The notes beneath the pieces were generated by a model. It was given only the letters and a program-made list of their open reading frames with translations, made no database searches and was not told the origin of the DNA. From contig NW_026947484.1 in NCBI RefSeq assembly GCF_034190915.1, positions 137,862,982 to 137,926,981 of the forward strand: a stretch of 64,000 bases of DNA. The letters run 5' to 3'. Positions within the stretch are counted from its first letter, which is position 1. Every line of letters begins with the position of its first letter. The position numbers and the translations under genes are program-made. Below, piece after piece: positions 1 through 12,224 of the stretch. The DNA is from Cavia porcellus (lineage: Eukaryota; Chordata; Mammalia; Rodentia; Caviidae).

Positions 1-59
1 CAGAATTGCTTTTTATATTCTGAGTCTTTTCTGGACTTTGCTGAGTCTTTTCTGAACCT

Positions 60-670
60 GTGGTGTGGACAGTCTCGCGGGTATCTCTCAGCGGCGGAAT
101 GAGCCAGCACCGGCATGAATGAGCCAGCGTGGCGCGGAACGGGCTGGACGAGGAGCTGAAACTGTGGGGCCCACAGAATTGGAACGCGATGTGAGAGCGA
201 AAAGAAAAAAAGCTGTTTAAAATCTAAAGCAGTTTTATGTGAATCTTTTATCGTCTGGTCTCATTTTAATCTTGGCGGTGGGGGATGGGTTGGCACGCAT
301 GGGAAACGAAAGGAAGCTGGCAGCACGGTTGGGGTCCGAAAGGCTGCAAGGCCTTTCAGCGCCACGTCCTGGGCCACGCGTCCCTCGCAAACGCGCCGCT
401 CCTGCAGGTTGCCGCTCGCTGGCTGCCGGTCTTGCGTCTTTGGGAGCAGAGCCCACTTGGCCTCAGGCTGTGCACCTCCAAGCCCCACCCCCCATGGGCG
501 GTCGCAGCTGAAATACTTTATTTCCCTGCGCCGTCTTAGCGCGTCATAGCAGTGTCTAGGTGGGATCTCTGCCCGCCCCTGTGCGCTATGTCCCAGCTTT
601 CGCCCCACCCACTCTGCGTGTTCCATGTCAGCCCGCCCCTGCACACTGTGTGGTGGCGATCACCCCGCCC
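60..670. promoter_or_regulatory. CpG-rich, GC-box-containing segment (possible promoter or LTR/leader)
   Basis: CpG dinucleotides are much denser here than in the rest of the window, for example around 80-190 and 350-420. Three GC-box (Sp1-type) cores of the form CCCGCCCC or CCCCGCCCC lie near 572, 634 and 664. Short overlapping frames on both strands run through it, as is usual in GC-rich DNA, and none looks like a protein family. It lies just upstream of retroviral env remains, so it could be retroviral sequence or an unrelated CpG island cut by the window edge. There is no transcript evidence, so the promoter reading is inference. Confidence 0.35.
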
Positions 671-999
671 CAAGCACAACTCTTCTTTCTCCATACAGGT
701 GCAATTTATCTCAGAGTTTCAGACTGCCTTAAACACTGCGCGTTCCCAACGTCTCGTGGCTCCGCTCAAACATTTTTGTTTTTTACAATTCACTTCCACT
801 CAAGAGAGACTATTTTTTTATATTAAGCTCCTACATACTTACTTAATTCTACAGATAACTTTTACTATAGCTCGGATCTCAAACAACAAGGCAAAACTTG
901 ACCTTGAATTTCCACAGAGACCTTGATATGGTTTTTCATATTTTAAATAACACTTACACTTCTGAGACAGACAAATCTACACAAGGTTAAGCTACCTGC

Positions 1000-1957
1000 C
1001 CCCCCACCATGGGCCACACTCAAATGCAGCAGAAGACATCAGACAAAATGCCCCTTCCTGGCATTCTTGAGACCTTACTCCAGGGCTGTTGGGCTATCCT
1101 GGCCACCAGAGAGTGGCTGGGCCATCCTAACTTCTAGCCGGCCAACCGCCTTTGTGGGTGTCTGTCTCAGAGTCCAAGTCACATTAAAACTCTCAAGACA
1201 TTCTCTATATTTGTGGACATAAGAGGCCACTATACAGAGTTCTTACTGAGTTTTCAAGCTAATAAATCCTCAATGTCTCACGGAGTATTAAAGGTCAACC
1301 TATGCCAGTTACAAACAGGGCCTGTTTTATACAGGTCCCAGTCCTAAATCTTAAAATGCTTTTATTCCCTTTTAAACTGCCATCCTGGTTTCACATCACT
1401 CAGGCCCTAGATCTAACCATTGTCATGTTTTGTTATCCACTTTGGTTCTTAATTTCTTACATTCTATTAATGATCATCTTTATAGCAGGACTCTTTAACA
1501 GGATTGCCTACAGACTCCAACGTCATATATACCAGAGACAAGCCTTACCTACCTGCCTTTTAATTTTATGCTTTCATATGGGGGAATAAGCACCTCTCAT
1601 AACTTCATTCCTCCTAATCCCACGTTTAATTTTTCAGAATTCTGCCTTGCCATAAAAAATGTTCCTACTTCAACATCATCCTGATAAAATAACATGTCTA
1701 AATCAAAGATACCTTTCCCTCTACCTCACTTGGGTCCATAAATATGACAGTGCCATGTGTCCTCATAACATCTTGTTTCTTTGTTTTTTCAGTCTAACAT
1801 ACGTGCATTCACCAGTGAAGTTGTCCTGGCTAAAACTCCTGGCACCAGCTTCTACCTAGACATCAACCATCATCCCGTCGACTCCCCTAGACCCCAGTAC
1901 AGCGCCCTCAGCCAGCAGGAAGTAGTTAAAGAGAGAAATCCTTGCCCCTTTTCCTAA
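1000..1957 (+). pseudogene. Broken endogenous retrovirus env 3' part (transmembrane subunit and tail)
   Basis: The frame at 1302-1589 encodes a strongly hydrophobic stretch (about residues 40-65) followed by LFNRIAYRLQRHIYQRQ. That arrangement, a membrane anchor followed by a basic tail with an N-R pair, is typical of gammaretroviral transmembrane subunits. After an interruption, another frame ends at the stop at 1955-1957 with a PQYSALSQQE-like tail, resembling the tyrosine-containing cytoplasmic end of such proteins. The two parts are out of register and separated by about 200 bases, so the gene is disrupted. I see no fusion peptide or surface-subunit motif upstream, and the 1000-1300 part is assigned only by position. 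It is a dead copy; the subfamily is unknown. Confidence 0.5.
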
Positions 1958-1974
1958 TAATCATAAGACGGGAT

Positions 1975-2345
1975 ATGAATGGGTTGCTGAGCCAGAAAAG
2001 CCTCAGCCGGAATTAGGGAGCTCCTGCCTCCCCCGCCCCTAGAGATTTACCTGTACCCCTATACCCCCCACCCTTTGAAACCTGCTCCTGGCACCAAACG
2101 TGTGCCAATGAAATACCTGTGCATCTCAATGGCCTTAGGGCACTGCCCTAAGCTTAGGCTACTTATATTCCCCCATGCCACATGTCCGAGGGAGAGATTG
2201 CCGGCCCCGGGGTGGAGATGTCACGCCCCAGGGGGTCGGGGGTGTCTCTCCCCGCATTCCCAAAATAAAGGTTACTTATATTTTATACTTCTTATCTTTT
2301 CAGCCACCGCTGGTCATCCTCCTCCTCCTCCTTTTCCCCTTCACA
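1975..2345 (+). mobile_element. ERV 3' LTR (ERV1-like), approximate limits
   Basis: It begins just after the env stop and a short purine-biased stretch (around 1965-1973), the position of a 3' LTR. It holds C-rich U3-like sequence, a GC-rich block at 2205-2255 and a polyadenylation signal AATAAA at 2264-2269. A TTAT/pyrimidine-rich tail to about 2345 could be R-U5. No second LTR is in the window, so the borders are estimated. The sequence continues into 2350-2640, where I recognise nothing except a short imperfect repeat of GGGTCTGG-type sequence near 2534 and 2670. Confidence 0.5.
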
Positions 2346-2649
2346 GATTTATCAATGATCAGATCACTGGCCCTAGACCTGCAAGGTTGGTGAAACACCA
2401 AAAGACCACAAAAGTATCAATTTGCATTTCACCTCAGGAACTGTCATCACAGCCTGTGTTCTCTGGATCAGCCAGATGCTTTCAGGGGAGCAGGAAGTGG
2501 TTCTTGTTTGCTAGCCTGTGTGTAGGAAGGGGCTGGGGTCTGGTTGTCCCCTTGCTGGTGACAGCCTGCACATGGTGCTGGTTCATGGGTTAGGGGGGCT
2601 TGTTTCTTGGTGAGGCCTCGTTCTCTTCCCCTGCAGCCTACATATGGCA

Positions 2650-3712
2650 CTGACTCAAAGGGAAAGGCTTGGGTCTGGCTGTCCCCTGCTGGTAACTTCT
2701 TTTGGGCTTTTTATTATGGCTGGATGTTGCATTTTGTCTTTTTGTTTGTTTGTTTTTTCTGCATCTATTGAGATGATCATGTGATTTTTGCACATGCTTC
2801 TGTTTACTAATTTGTATTTATTGAGCCATCCTTCCATCCCTGGGATGAAGACTACTTGGTCCTGATATATGATCTTTTTTAATGATATGTTGCATTCTGT
2901 TTGCCAGAATCTTGTTATCATGGAAGTATCTTATTTCTCCATCAATTTTGAAGGAAAAATTTACAAGATCTATAAGTCAAGGATGGAAGTTATTATCCTT
3001 TAGGGCTTGAAACTCTTTAGGCTAAGCCTTCCTGGCATTTTAAGATTTGTGTTTAGAAGTCTGCTATAATCCTAATAGGTTTACTTTTATCTGTGATTCA
3101 TTGCCTGTCTCTAATAGTCTTTAATTTTTTGTCCCTGTGAAGGATTTCTGCCACTTGCAGTATTATCTGGCACAGAGAGGTCTTGTTTTTGTTTTTCTGT
3201 TTGGTAGTGGCCATTTGGAGTCCCTCATGCCTCACTTCCCTGTGTTTTTACTTCTTTCCCTGTATTGAGATATCTGCTATTATTTCTGTGAACAGATTCT
3301 TTATGCTATTTGCCATCTTTTCTGACCTTTCAGCTATTATCACCTTCTTTTTTTTTTTTTAAATCGGTACCAGGGATCGAACTCATGACTGCTTGCTTGC
3401 AAGGCAGGTGCTTATGCTGCTGAGCTAAATCCCCAGCCCCCAGCTATTATCACTTTGAGATTACTCTTTTTTTGTCACCTAGCAGCTACTGGATCCATTT
3501 TTGATGTTATCTTATTGCTTAAGTTTTCTCTTCAGTAGTTGGTCTTTGAAGGCATTGTTGTCTTCTAGTTCTGAAATTCTTCCTTGTGTTAGACACTTCT
3601 GCAGTCCACACTTTCAATATAATTTTTTAATTTCATGGATTTCTGTTTGAAACCTTTACATGGTTTCAATACATAATTATTTTCTAAACTGGTCATGTAT
3701 GTTTTATATCAT
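2650..3712 (-). mobile_element. L1 LINE, minus strand: ORF2 RT fragment plus ORF1 remains
   Basis: On the minus strand 2655-2921 reads as part of the L1 reverse transcriptase, including recognisable stretches such as the F-I-P-G-M-x-G-W block and NHMIISIDAEK. From 2930 to 3700 the minus strand resembles ORF1: a C-terminal-domain-like part near 2940-3100 and a coiled-coil part with EIKNYIE and RISELED-like sequence near 3540-3640. ORF1 and ORF2 are in the expected order, but most of ORF2 between and after these parts is missing. Many stops and frame changes show an old, inactive copy. It is interrupted by an ID SINE and by a HAL1 and appears to resume beyond 4733. Confidence 0.8.
3345..3440 (-). 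mobile_element. ID-type tRNA-derived SINE with target duplication
   Basis: Read on the minus strand it starts GGGGCTGGGGATTTAGCTCA and contains an A box (TAGCTCAGCAGC), a tRNA-like middle with an anticodon-arm remnant (CCTTGCAAGCAAG) and a B box (GAGTTCGATCC). It ends in GGTACCGATTT and a poly-A tail (the poly-T at 3347-3360). Matching flanks CAGCTATTATCAC at 3331-3343 and 3441-3453 are the target duplication, so insertion into the L1 is clear. Such elements are transcribed by Pol III and moved by L1 enzymes. Confidence 0.93.
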
Positions 3713-4721
3713 TTTTAAAAAATTTTATTTAAAGAAAAACAAAACAAAACAGAAAATGGGTAGAAATAGTACATACTTTATTTATTTTTAATTATTATTT
3801 AAAGAGAAAAAAAGGAAATAAAAAAACAAAGCAGTAAAAGGGTACAAATAATACAGAATTTCAAGGAAAATAATACAGTAAGATATCACTAGTTAATAGG
3901 TTACATATTGTCATCTTTGAAATAGTTGTCCAAGTTATAAAATTAAAGCATGTAAAGTGAACATTCATACAATGAGATTGCACACAATGCCGATCAATGA
4001 TCCAACAAAAGTTCAGTAATATGGTTTTCCATCCTACACACTCAAACATACATGCAGTTATATCCCTTAGACCATCTTCCTTTCCTCTCTTTTTAATAAC
4101 AATTACACGTTTTGGGTTTTTTTACTCCCACAATTCTTATCATATTTTGGAGAGAATAAAACCTAACGTGGCTAAACAAAACAGAGTCGGTTAGAACAAA
4201 AGGATGGGCATAGTACATGATGTAAAAATAGAATATCAGGTGATCTAAAATGGTTACCATTGTGCCTCTTGCTATTTTTTTAAAAAGTTGCCTATATTGT
4301 CAGGTATAATAGAATTGATCAAAACAGCACAGAACAAGACCAATAAAACCTACACTGGAGACCTTACAGGACTTCAAAAAAGATAATAGTCAAACCATAA
4401 TGGGCGTCATAGTATATCTTATTGCCTTCAAAGTGGTTGCCAAAGGAAAAAATAAACAGTAATAAGTCACTAGTTGATGTTTACATACTGTCCTCTTACA
4501 AATAATTGTTCAAGGTACAAAAGTGGAACATATAAGTGGGAATTCAAACAGAGAGACTGCAAATAGTTCTGTTCAACTATCTAATAAAAACTTAGTAATA
4601 TGGTTATCTATCTTATATGGTTAAACATACACACATTTATCCATATCTTCATTTATGTTGAGATTAAACAAACCAAAGCAGACTAAAATCACTCTGAACA
4701 AAGAATAATAATATTGCTGGA
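3713..4721 (-). mobile_element. HAL1-type half-L1, 5'-truncated, 3' UTR only (minus)
   Basis: The reverse complement aligns by eye over most of its length with the 3' UTR of the complete HAL1 at 25793-29003. Shared landmarks are the block ending in the TGTTGGATCATTGA motif and the T-rich then A-rich end. Its 5' part also matches 19050-19165 in another copy. It lacks ORF1. The flanks TTTTATATCAT (3702-3712) and TTTTACATCAT (4722-4732) are an 11-bp target duplication with one mismatch. The element contains two copies of an internal block (see findings). Confidence 0.75.
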
Positions 4722-4732
4722 TTTTACATCAT

Positions 4733-5150
4733 GACACTCTGGAATCAGCAATGGGTACTGGGGTGACTTTTTTTCCTTCAAAGTATTTGGTGGGGGGACT
4801 TGCTATTTACCTAAGCGTTTCTGAATTCCTCACTCCTGGGCTTGATCTCTAGTTTTATTTCTTTACCTATCAAACCCTCTCTTTCCAACCTATCCATAAA
4901 TACTGGTTATATCATTTTGTTTTACTGATCGAGATTTTTATTAGTGTTTTCTGAAAGCTCCTTGGTTATTTTGGTTATTACTTCCATTACCTATTTAGTT
5001 ATATTTTCTGTCAGCCCACTGAGTATCTCTTTGATCTGTTTTCTAACATTTTCCATTCTGCTTTTGAGTCATTTGAGTGTGTAAATTATGCAATACCCCC
5101 ACCCCTTCACTCCATCTAGGTTAGCTTTGGGGAGTTGGGAGTTCTGAGAA
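4733..5150 (-). mobile_element. Continuation of the minus-strand L1 (ORF1 N-terminal-like part)
   Basis: Beyond the HAL1 target duplication, the reverse complement of 4960-5090 is A-rich coding-like sequence with a heptad-like, lysine/glutamate-rich translation, as expected of the L1 ORF1 coiled coil. This fits the position upstream of the ORF1 remains at 2930-3700. The assignment is by position and composition, with no diagnostic motif. Confidence 0.45.
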
Positions 5151-6660
5151 GTACTTTGTTTTCCTGTCTTCTCATGTTTCAACAATCATGCAATTAGGAA
5201 CAACAAAGTCAGCACTGTAGTATCAAACTAATCAGCTATAAGTCAAGCAAATGAGCTACAGTAGTATCAAGCAAATCAGCTACTATGGTATCATTCAAGG
5301 CAAGTTGGCTATTAACATGAGCACCAATAATGTACCACCCTTAACCTTACAGATGAAATTCAAAATTATAGCATAAATATTGAAACAATTCAGGTACTTA
5401 CAGTTAATATGAAATAATGTGACAGCCATGTCTTCTATAATTGTAGAAAAAATTCAACAGTAATTTATACAATCAGCTATCTAAAGACCAGTAAAGCTTT
5501 ATGGTTATACTATTAACATTATAGGGTGTTAACAAAAGGGAAACCCAAAAGAGAAAAAGTTGAAGTCTTAAAGTGTATAATATGAGAAGGAGAATCAAGT
5601 GGGGGAAAAGATTCTAATGGAGGTAGATGTGTGTTTATATAATTAAGTAGAGAAAAAAATTGATGCAAAATAGGTGATAAAAAAGAGAAAAAAGAAATTA
5701 TATGATGAATTAAAATTCAGGGGAAAAAGTTAAAGGGAGACAAATTAAAAGGATGAAAAGGAAAAAAAATGACGCCCCCCCCAAACAAAAACCAAGAATA
5801 AGAACAAAAAAAAAAAAAAAAGGCAAGGAAAAAGAAAGGAGAATTCCTCTACCCCCCATAAACTAGTGAAGAAGAAATAGGAAAGAAAAAGAAGAAAAGC
5901 ATACATACTCATAAATGAAAAAAGAGAAAAAAGAAAACATAAGAAAGAGAAAGGCCCCCCAAGTTTTGCTGTTATTTTGAAAGCATGGCTTTCTTCCACA
6001 TCTACAATTTTGGGGCCATGTCTAAGGCAAGACATGTCTCTGCTCACGCTGGTAGTCAGACCCAGATTCATGCTGGCCATAGGTGTCAGCGGACAGTCGG
6101 ACAAGGATGCCAGCACCATGGCTGTGGCTTTCAAACCCCAAGCAACTCAGACTGATCTTGACTTCTGGCCCTTTTCGCTCAAGACCCTCAGGGGTCTCTC
6201 TTGACTGCTGTCTCCTGTGTCTGTCTTTCACCCCACGACTTTGAGGATGTAGCACAGGGAGCCTTGGAATTGAGCCCAGTGGCTACCATGGGTCCTGGAT
6301 TCAAGTACTGAACCCTTCCTTGGAATGCATCCCAGCAAACCCTCACTCTACAGTTACGGTTATTGTACTATATTAGAGTCACTCACCAACTGTGATTAAA
6401 AAAGGCTACACTGGAGGCAGAGTCCCCACCCTCCTTGAAGATCACAGCTACTGTTGGCCCAATCCTGTCTCCTGCAGCATTACTCCAGATTTTACTCCAA
6501 AGCTTTTGCTCTCAGCAACTGGAACAGTGAAGTTGACATTAATAGATTGATGAGGATTTTGAAGGGATGCAATGAGAAATTTTGTATTCTAGTATGTTCT
6601 TGAACATACTAATTTTTTCATTTCCTACCAGGTATCTCACTGGACAGTAAGAGTAAGTGA
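5150..6660. other. Low-complexity and unassigned sequence, possibly an L1 5' UTR
   Basis: 5190-5300 has an imperfect short repeat around AGCAAATCAGCTAC and GTAGTATCA. 5500-5960 is almost all purine, with C homopolymers at 5765-5773 and 5955-5960 and an A run at 5806-5821. 5960-6560 is GC-richer with no stable reading frame. It lies upstream, in L1 orientation, of the minus-strand ORF1 remains and could be that element's 5' UTR, but I cannot confirm it. Confidence 0.3.
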
Positions 6661-6739
6661 CTAAGTGTAAACCAGGAGTCCACGTAAAGCCCAACATGGA
6701 GACAGAATCTTACCACTCATCAGCACATAGCCCTTTAGA

Positions 6740-7260
6740 CTGAGATTGCTTAGTCAAGATGAAGAAATAATCTGAGGACTGAGCCTTGATGTCCTCCAAT
6801 GTTCAGGGGTCTGTGAATGAGAAGGAAGCAGCAAGGAGACTGAGTGTCAGCCCAGGAGGTATAAGGAGAACCTGGAAACCAAGAGGAGAGAGTAAATCAC
6901 CTCTGTGAATAGATCAATTAAAATGAGTGTGTTCTGTGAAATGAATTAGATCTGGCAACACCGTAATGATTAATGACATTGCCAAAGGTGGTTTTGTGGA
7001 ATTAGGAGTGGAGATTGGGTGCAAATGCCAGCTCAAAGAAGGATCAAAGGAAACGAGAAAAGAGGGAGAGCCAGTGTAAACAGCTCCTTCTAGGAATTTT
7101 TTGCTTCAGTGAGGAGCATTGAAACCAGAGGTGACCAAATGTAGAAGATACGGGATTGAGGAGACTTTTTTAGAGATAGATACTATGACGTGTTGATGTT
7201 CTGATGAGTGACCCAAAGAGAGGGGAAATAGGATGGTGTAGAAGAGGACGACGGCAGGAT
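6740..7260 (+). mobile_element. L2 LINE fragment
   Basis: Several stretches follow the L2 3' region as I know it: GTCAATTAAAATGAG-like sequence near 6915, the GGAGAGCCAGTGTAAACAGCTC-like stretch near 7067 followed by CCTTCTAGGAATTTTTTGCTT, and GAGGAGCATTG near 7112. These appear in the expected order. Divergence is high, as expected for this ancient element. The limits are approximate. Confidence 0.55.
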
Positions 7261-10200
7261 CTGTGTCCCAGCAGGTAATGGAGATGGTCTCCAGGGCCCT
7301 TCTGGGGAGTCTGCCGGGTCAGTCATTGCAATGAGAGGCAGTGCACATGGCACAAACACAAGGGAGCCCGGAGAAGATGTGTGGCAGCTCTCGTCTGCTG
7401 GCTCTGCTTTCTCAGTGACATGGGAATTATTGTGAACAGGAATGGATTGTAAGGAGGAAATGAGGGACAGGATAAAAAAGAACTTTCTAGGAACATGGGA
7501 GTTTGGAGGACCAGGGAAAGCCCTGATTCTCACCATCTGTCAAACTGGACTTTCTACCAACTCTCCTACCACAAACAACTTTAAGAATAAAAAACTAAAC
7601 AAAAGCCACCAAAGAATCAAATGAAATTAACAAAAAAAGGAAGTTCATTTTAGAAGTAATAAAGACCTAAAACGTGGTGATATATGATTTCACTAAATTT
7701 AGGAGGAAGAAAACCAAAGTAAACCCAGAATTCCAAGCTACCTTTGATCTGAGGGCATTTTCTAACGAGAAAGAATATCAGTGACACTTGATTTTCTCAG
7801 CTATACATGGAAGGGATGTGGAAGTCAGACACCCACTGGATTTCCAGTCCTTTATGTCCACCTGCAATTCTACCTTTATAGGATTCTAGTGCCTTTATAG
7901 GACATTAGAGCGCGGATTACGACAGGGCCTCTGCTTTCCAATCCCATGTACTTGAGGAACAGGAGTTCGGACAGTGGTCCCTTGAGAAACAGGAAGCAGC
8001 GTAACAAAGGAGAGGATTTGATTTCTTATGTCATTGAGAAAACAAAAGCAGTCAAAAGAAGAGGATTCCCCCATAAGAGGAAAGAGAATAAGCTCAGGGA
8101 GGTGGTTGGAGTGGAATGGAATCCCTCACCTAGGCCCCAAATACTCCCAGTACCAGCATGTTAACCTCTGGGAGCAGTGAGCTGCAGAGTACCGCAGCCT
8201 CCAGCCAACTTCCTGCATCTGATCATGGACTGCAGAGGCTCTGTCCTCACAGGGCAGGGCCCCGCTTCCAACATAGCACACCAGCCCCTCTGAGCTCTAA
8301 CTCAGTATGCTTGTTGGTCCAGTCTCAGCACTCCGCATCCCCTGCCTCACAACTTTCTTTACAAGCACCAAAAATGGGTGGCTCCATTGGCTAATGGAGG
8401 AGAGAAAAATTGGAGCTCAAAGACTACAAGGACAAAGAATACACATATATGGGTGTCCATGCCAGATACAAGAGAGGAATGATGTTGTAAAGGTGTGTAA
8501 GAATGAGAAAGTACATACGGGTATGTGTTCCACTCCAGGTAACCAGGGATTGTATATGACGGGACATGTTCAGCGGTGGCTCCCATCCTCTGCTGCCTGT
8601 GCAGCCTAATTTAGCGAATGGAGGCCAGCAGAAACCCCTACATTCCTGTGCTTAGTGAAGAAAACTGCAAATCATGAAGGCAAGGCTAAAGGTAACCAAC
8701 TAATCTATGGTCTGCATATATGGCCAAACCAGTCAAGACGGGCAGCAATGTTGAGAACACAGCCTGACATGGCTTTGGTTTGTATCTATCAGTGTTCTTC
8801 AGTGCAAGGTGCAAGAACTAACTCTGACTACTTAGGCAGAAAGGATTTATGAGAAGGACATTCAGGGGCTATTATAGTCTGCAGAAAGCTGGAAAATTGA
8901 TATACATCACTGACTCGGGAAGTCATGTCACAGAAGCTCTGGGCTAGAGCCACAGCAAAACAGTCTCCATTATGCAACCCAGTTCAGGCTTGCTCTTAGA
9001 GCCCCGTCTTTGCAGCCTATGAGAGGTCTAAAGGTGTGTTTTAGGTGAGCAGTGGAAAAGGTCCAAGTGCTCATCTGGCTGCCCAGGAGAGGGAGCTTTC
9101 TGCTTGCTGAGATTCACTCAGAAAGCAAAGGCTCTGCAAGGTAAGACATTTCCCCATAGCTGAAACAAGAGCATACACTTCTGTCCCTGAGCAGCACCAT
9201 TCCTAACAGGTAGAGGCCACCTAAGGGCCCAGCCCTTGCCTCTTTAGCTTACAACATGAAGCCAATCTTCTCTGAGAGTTAATGGCACTAGAAAAATTAC
9301 AAGGATCCAGCCTTTCCTGCCAGATCTGGGTGGGCCTCTTCCTCCATAATTCCACAGCCTGGTCCCAAGCTTCCAGGGCCAAGTGAGTCCTGCTGGAGCT
9401 CTGAGATCGGTACCTGGCCAAATCTTGGAAGCCTCGACAGCGTCTTCCCCTAACTCCCAGGAGGGAGCAGTGGAGGAAGCATGTGAAAGGAAATCTTGGC
9501 CTAGAGGTCACTCTTTCACCAGGGTAGGAGCCAGGGGCTGAGCTGCAGCTTCCAAGAGCACAGCCAGGACCAGCTCATGTCGATGCCATCCCTGGCACAG
9601 TCTCTGAAGACTGCAAAGTGGGCTGGTGGCTACAGAAGGCCTCCCAGGGCGCTGTGAGGATATTCTCTTGTAAACAGTACCAGTGTGATGCAATTGCACA
9701 CTGTTCCCTCTGGGCTTCTAATCTTCAGACCAAATACGGGGACAGGATACCCCTGTTTGAGGAGGGCAAGGGAAATAAATCACATGTGGCCAGGGTGCGA
9801 GAGTCTGGTGCATTTCACTCTACCTCTTTGAGGAAATGTTTCTAAGAAACATGAAATCAAATATTGCGAGGGATTGATATCTTTCCACATGGCAAATGCT
9901 ATAAATTTATAGGGCACATAGTGATCCTTGCTTACTCTATTCTGGTCCTTAATCCACCCACATTCTCTGTCAACCTGACTAGGGCAGAGGTCCAGAAGAT
10001 CACTGTGTCCACTCACCTTTCCGGCCTTGCCTCCCATTGTGGTGGGGCTGAAGGAGGTGGCCTGGAGCACTGCCTTATCTTCATTTATGCAGAGCCCACA
10101 GCTTGTTGTTCAGGAACCAGCAAATTGTCTTGAAAAAGTAAGGGGGGAACAAGTACTGCTTGAACTATCCAGAGCCAGAGGATGCTGGATGAGACACCAG

Positions 10201-10950
10201 TTGACATGGTTCCTGGTTTCCTGCCAACATTGCAGAGTGGAGGATACGAGGGCACAGGCACCGTGGGCTCAGAGTTCCCAGAGTTTCACTTTCTCAGTTT
10301 TAAATACCACTACCTACTCCCTTAGCACACTAGAATTCTGAATCTGCTGCCTGAAAGAATCCTAGAGACCATCTTTACGAGTCAGTTTGCAAACTGAGAA
10401 ACTAAAGCGAAAGAAGATACTTTAAAAAATTAATTCATGAAGTGTTTGTTTATCCACAAAGCACATTAGCGTGGCTTACAGAGCTTGGTGTTATTCAGTC
10501 TGTACCATCAGGAGCTATCAGCATATTGTTATTTCTGCTTTGCTATCAGGCCACTTCGAATCAAGAAAATTGTGTTGGAAAGAGTTTCAACCCAGTGAAT
10601 TTTATTTTTGTCAATAATTTAAAAATATGGTTCGTGTTGGTAAAAGTGACCTAGCTAACTTTTAGGTAAAAGACGTTTCAACTGGGGTAGTGTAGAAGAC
10701 ACAGGTTTAAGTCAACTGAACTTGATTAAATGGACTCAGCACCTGTTGTATGGCAGGTCCTGGAAAAGGCACCAGGGGAGCCAAGGTAAGTGGCGTATGC
10801 TGCACTTCCTCTGTTCTGTACCATACGCACGTTACACATAGAACTAGGGTCATAAGGAAGGTGTGAGAGGCAGAGGGCAGAGAGAGCTTAAAACTAGAAA
10901 AGTTTCCTCAAGAATTTCACAATACAGTTGGAACAACCTTTTCTGACTCT
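7260..10950. other. No feature identified (3.7 kb), apart from a possible MIR trace
   Basis: Base composition is mixed and there is no recognised repeat, gene or RNA. Open frames up to about 117 codons (for example 7183-7536 minus and 10027-10341 plus) have no family resemblance and overlap frames on the other strand. A stretch at 10355-10425 (CCTAGAGACCATC and a run containing AACTGAGAAACT) faintly resembles an ancient MIR-like or related SINE on the minus strand. Confidence 0.4.
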
Positions 10951-11770
10951 CTTCTCTGTAGTGGTTTATTCATCCATTCATGTAATCAGACATTACCAAA
11001 TACGTAGTAGGCTTTGTGACTTCCCATGCACAGTCCTAGTCATGGGGGCTACAGCAAAAGAGTCCTGACAATGTGTACACTTTTAGTTGGACAGGGATGT
11101 TAGACACTTGCTAGCAGATGAGTAAACAAATATAATGTCAGCAATGATGAATTCTGTAAATAAAAGTAACATAGTTGAGAAGTACATACAGTGAATGCAA
11201 GTGGAGAAGACATGCATGCCTATTTTAAATACAACACTAAGAAGGGCATCTTTAAGCAGGGGGACATTTGGACAAAAACTTGGGTGGAGTGGCGAAAAGA
11301 GCCGTGGCAGCTCTGGGCCAAGAGTACTCCAGGCAGAGGGAAGGGCAAGCACAACAGCCCTGGGGTAGAAATAGAAACGGTCTGGTGGCCACGACGGCAG
11401 CAGGGCCGTGAAGAGCAGAGGGCTGAGGAGAGAATCGGGGTTGTAAAGACAAGGAGATCTCTAAGCACCACGGAAGAAACTACGGGTACAGGGGGCAAGA
11501 AAGAAGCAAAGAGAATTTGTGCATATTTTTGATTTGAGAAATAAAGAACGAGTTGACAGTTTCAGAGAAGGAAGATAGCCAGAGGAGTAAAGTTGGCAGG
11601 CAGAATTTTAAGAGTTCAGTTTTTGGTACAACAAGTTAAAGTGCTCATCAGATCTGAGTGAAGATGCTGAGCAGGACAGATGAGGCTGAAGTCAGGGGAG
11701 AGTTTAGAAGGCCTTTGTAGCCCATGGGCTGCTTAGATGAGGACTGACAAGAGTTCCTCAAGATTTGATG
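10950..11770 (+). mobile_element. L2 LINE 3' region fragment
   Basis: The order matches L2: TTCATCCATTCATGTAATCAG near 10967, CAGTCCTAGTCATGGGGGCTACAGC near 11031, then TCCAGGCAGAGGGAAGGGCAAG near 11329 with a following CCCTGGGG. A GGCCTTTGTAGCCCATGG-like stretch lies near 11710. These are well-known conserved parts of the L2 3' region. The frame at 11191-11532 is a by-product of this non-coding sequence. Confidence 0.7.
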
Positions 11771-12224
11771 CACAGGAAATCCTAGACCTTCCCTTTACCA
11801 AAGGAGCCTGAGTAGGTGGGTAAGGGAACATGGCAAACCGCGGGGTGGGGTCAGTGCATATGCAATGTTTTTCAAAAGAACCAACTGGAGCCAGGAGCAT
11901 TGATCAACGTAAGGACCAGCACTCCCCGGAAAAAGAGTCACAGCCATCCTCAGCAACAGCGAGCTCCTGAGCTCCTCCAATGATGAGAGCTGAGGTCATA
12001 GCAGGAAAGCCAGCATGACAAGCTTCTCCAAGAAAACCAACAGCACCACAAGGTCTTCCTCTCCAGTTTTTTTTCTTTATGCTATTGGCAACAATCCTCA
12101 GGTGGGCACTACAAACCCAGCAGAATGCTAATTCAGTTCAGCTGGGTGTTAAAAGTTGTTCATCAGTTGGCAATTCACCAGATCCTTCCCTCTCCCTTCA
12201 TCTCTTGGTCCCTTCCACATTTGC

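Noticed and set aside
2075..2593. 172-codon plus-strand frame
   Set aside because: It crosses the LTR and its downstream flank; composition reflects C-rich LTR sequence, not a gene.
3345..3440. tRNA-like sequence as a functional tRNA gene
   Set aside because: The cloverleaf is degraded and it has an A tail and target duplication; it is an ID SINE. The same holds for 14533, 18553 and 35870.
5745..6134. 129-codon minus-strand frame with many F, L and S residues
   Set aside because: It is the antisense of a purine-rich low-complexity tract.
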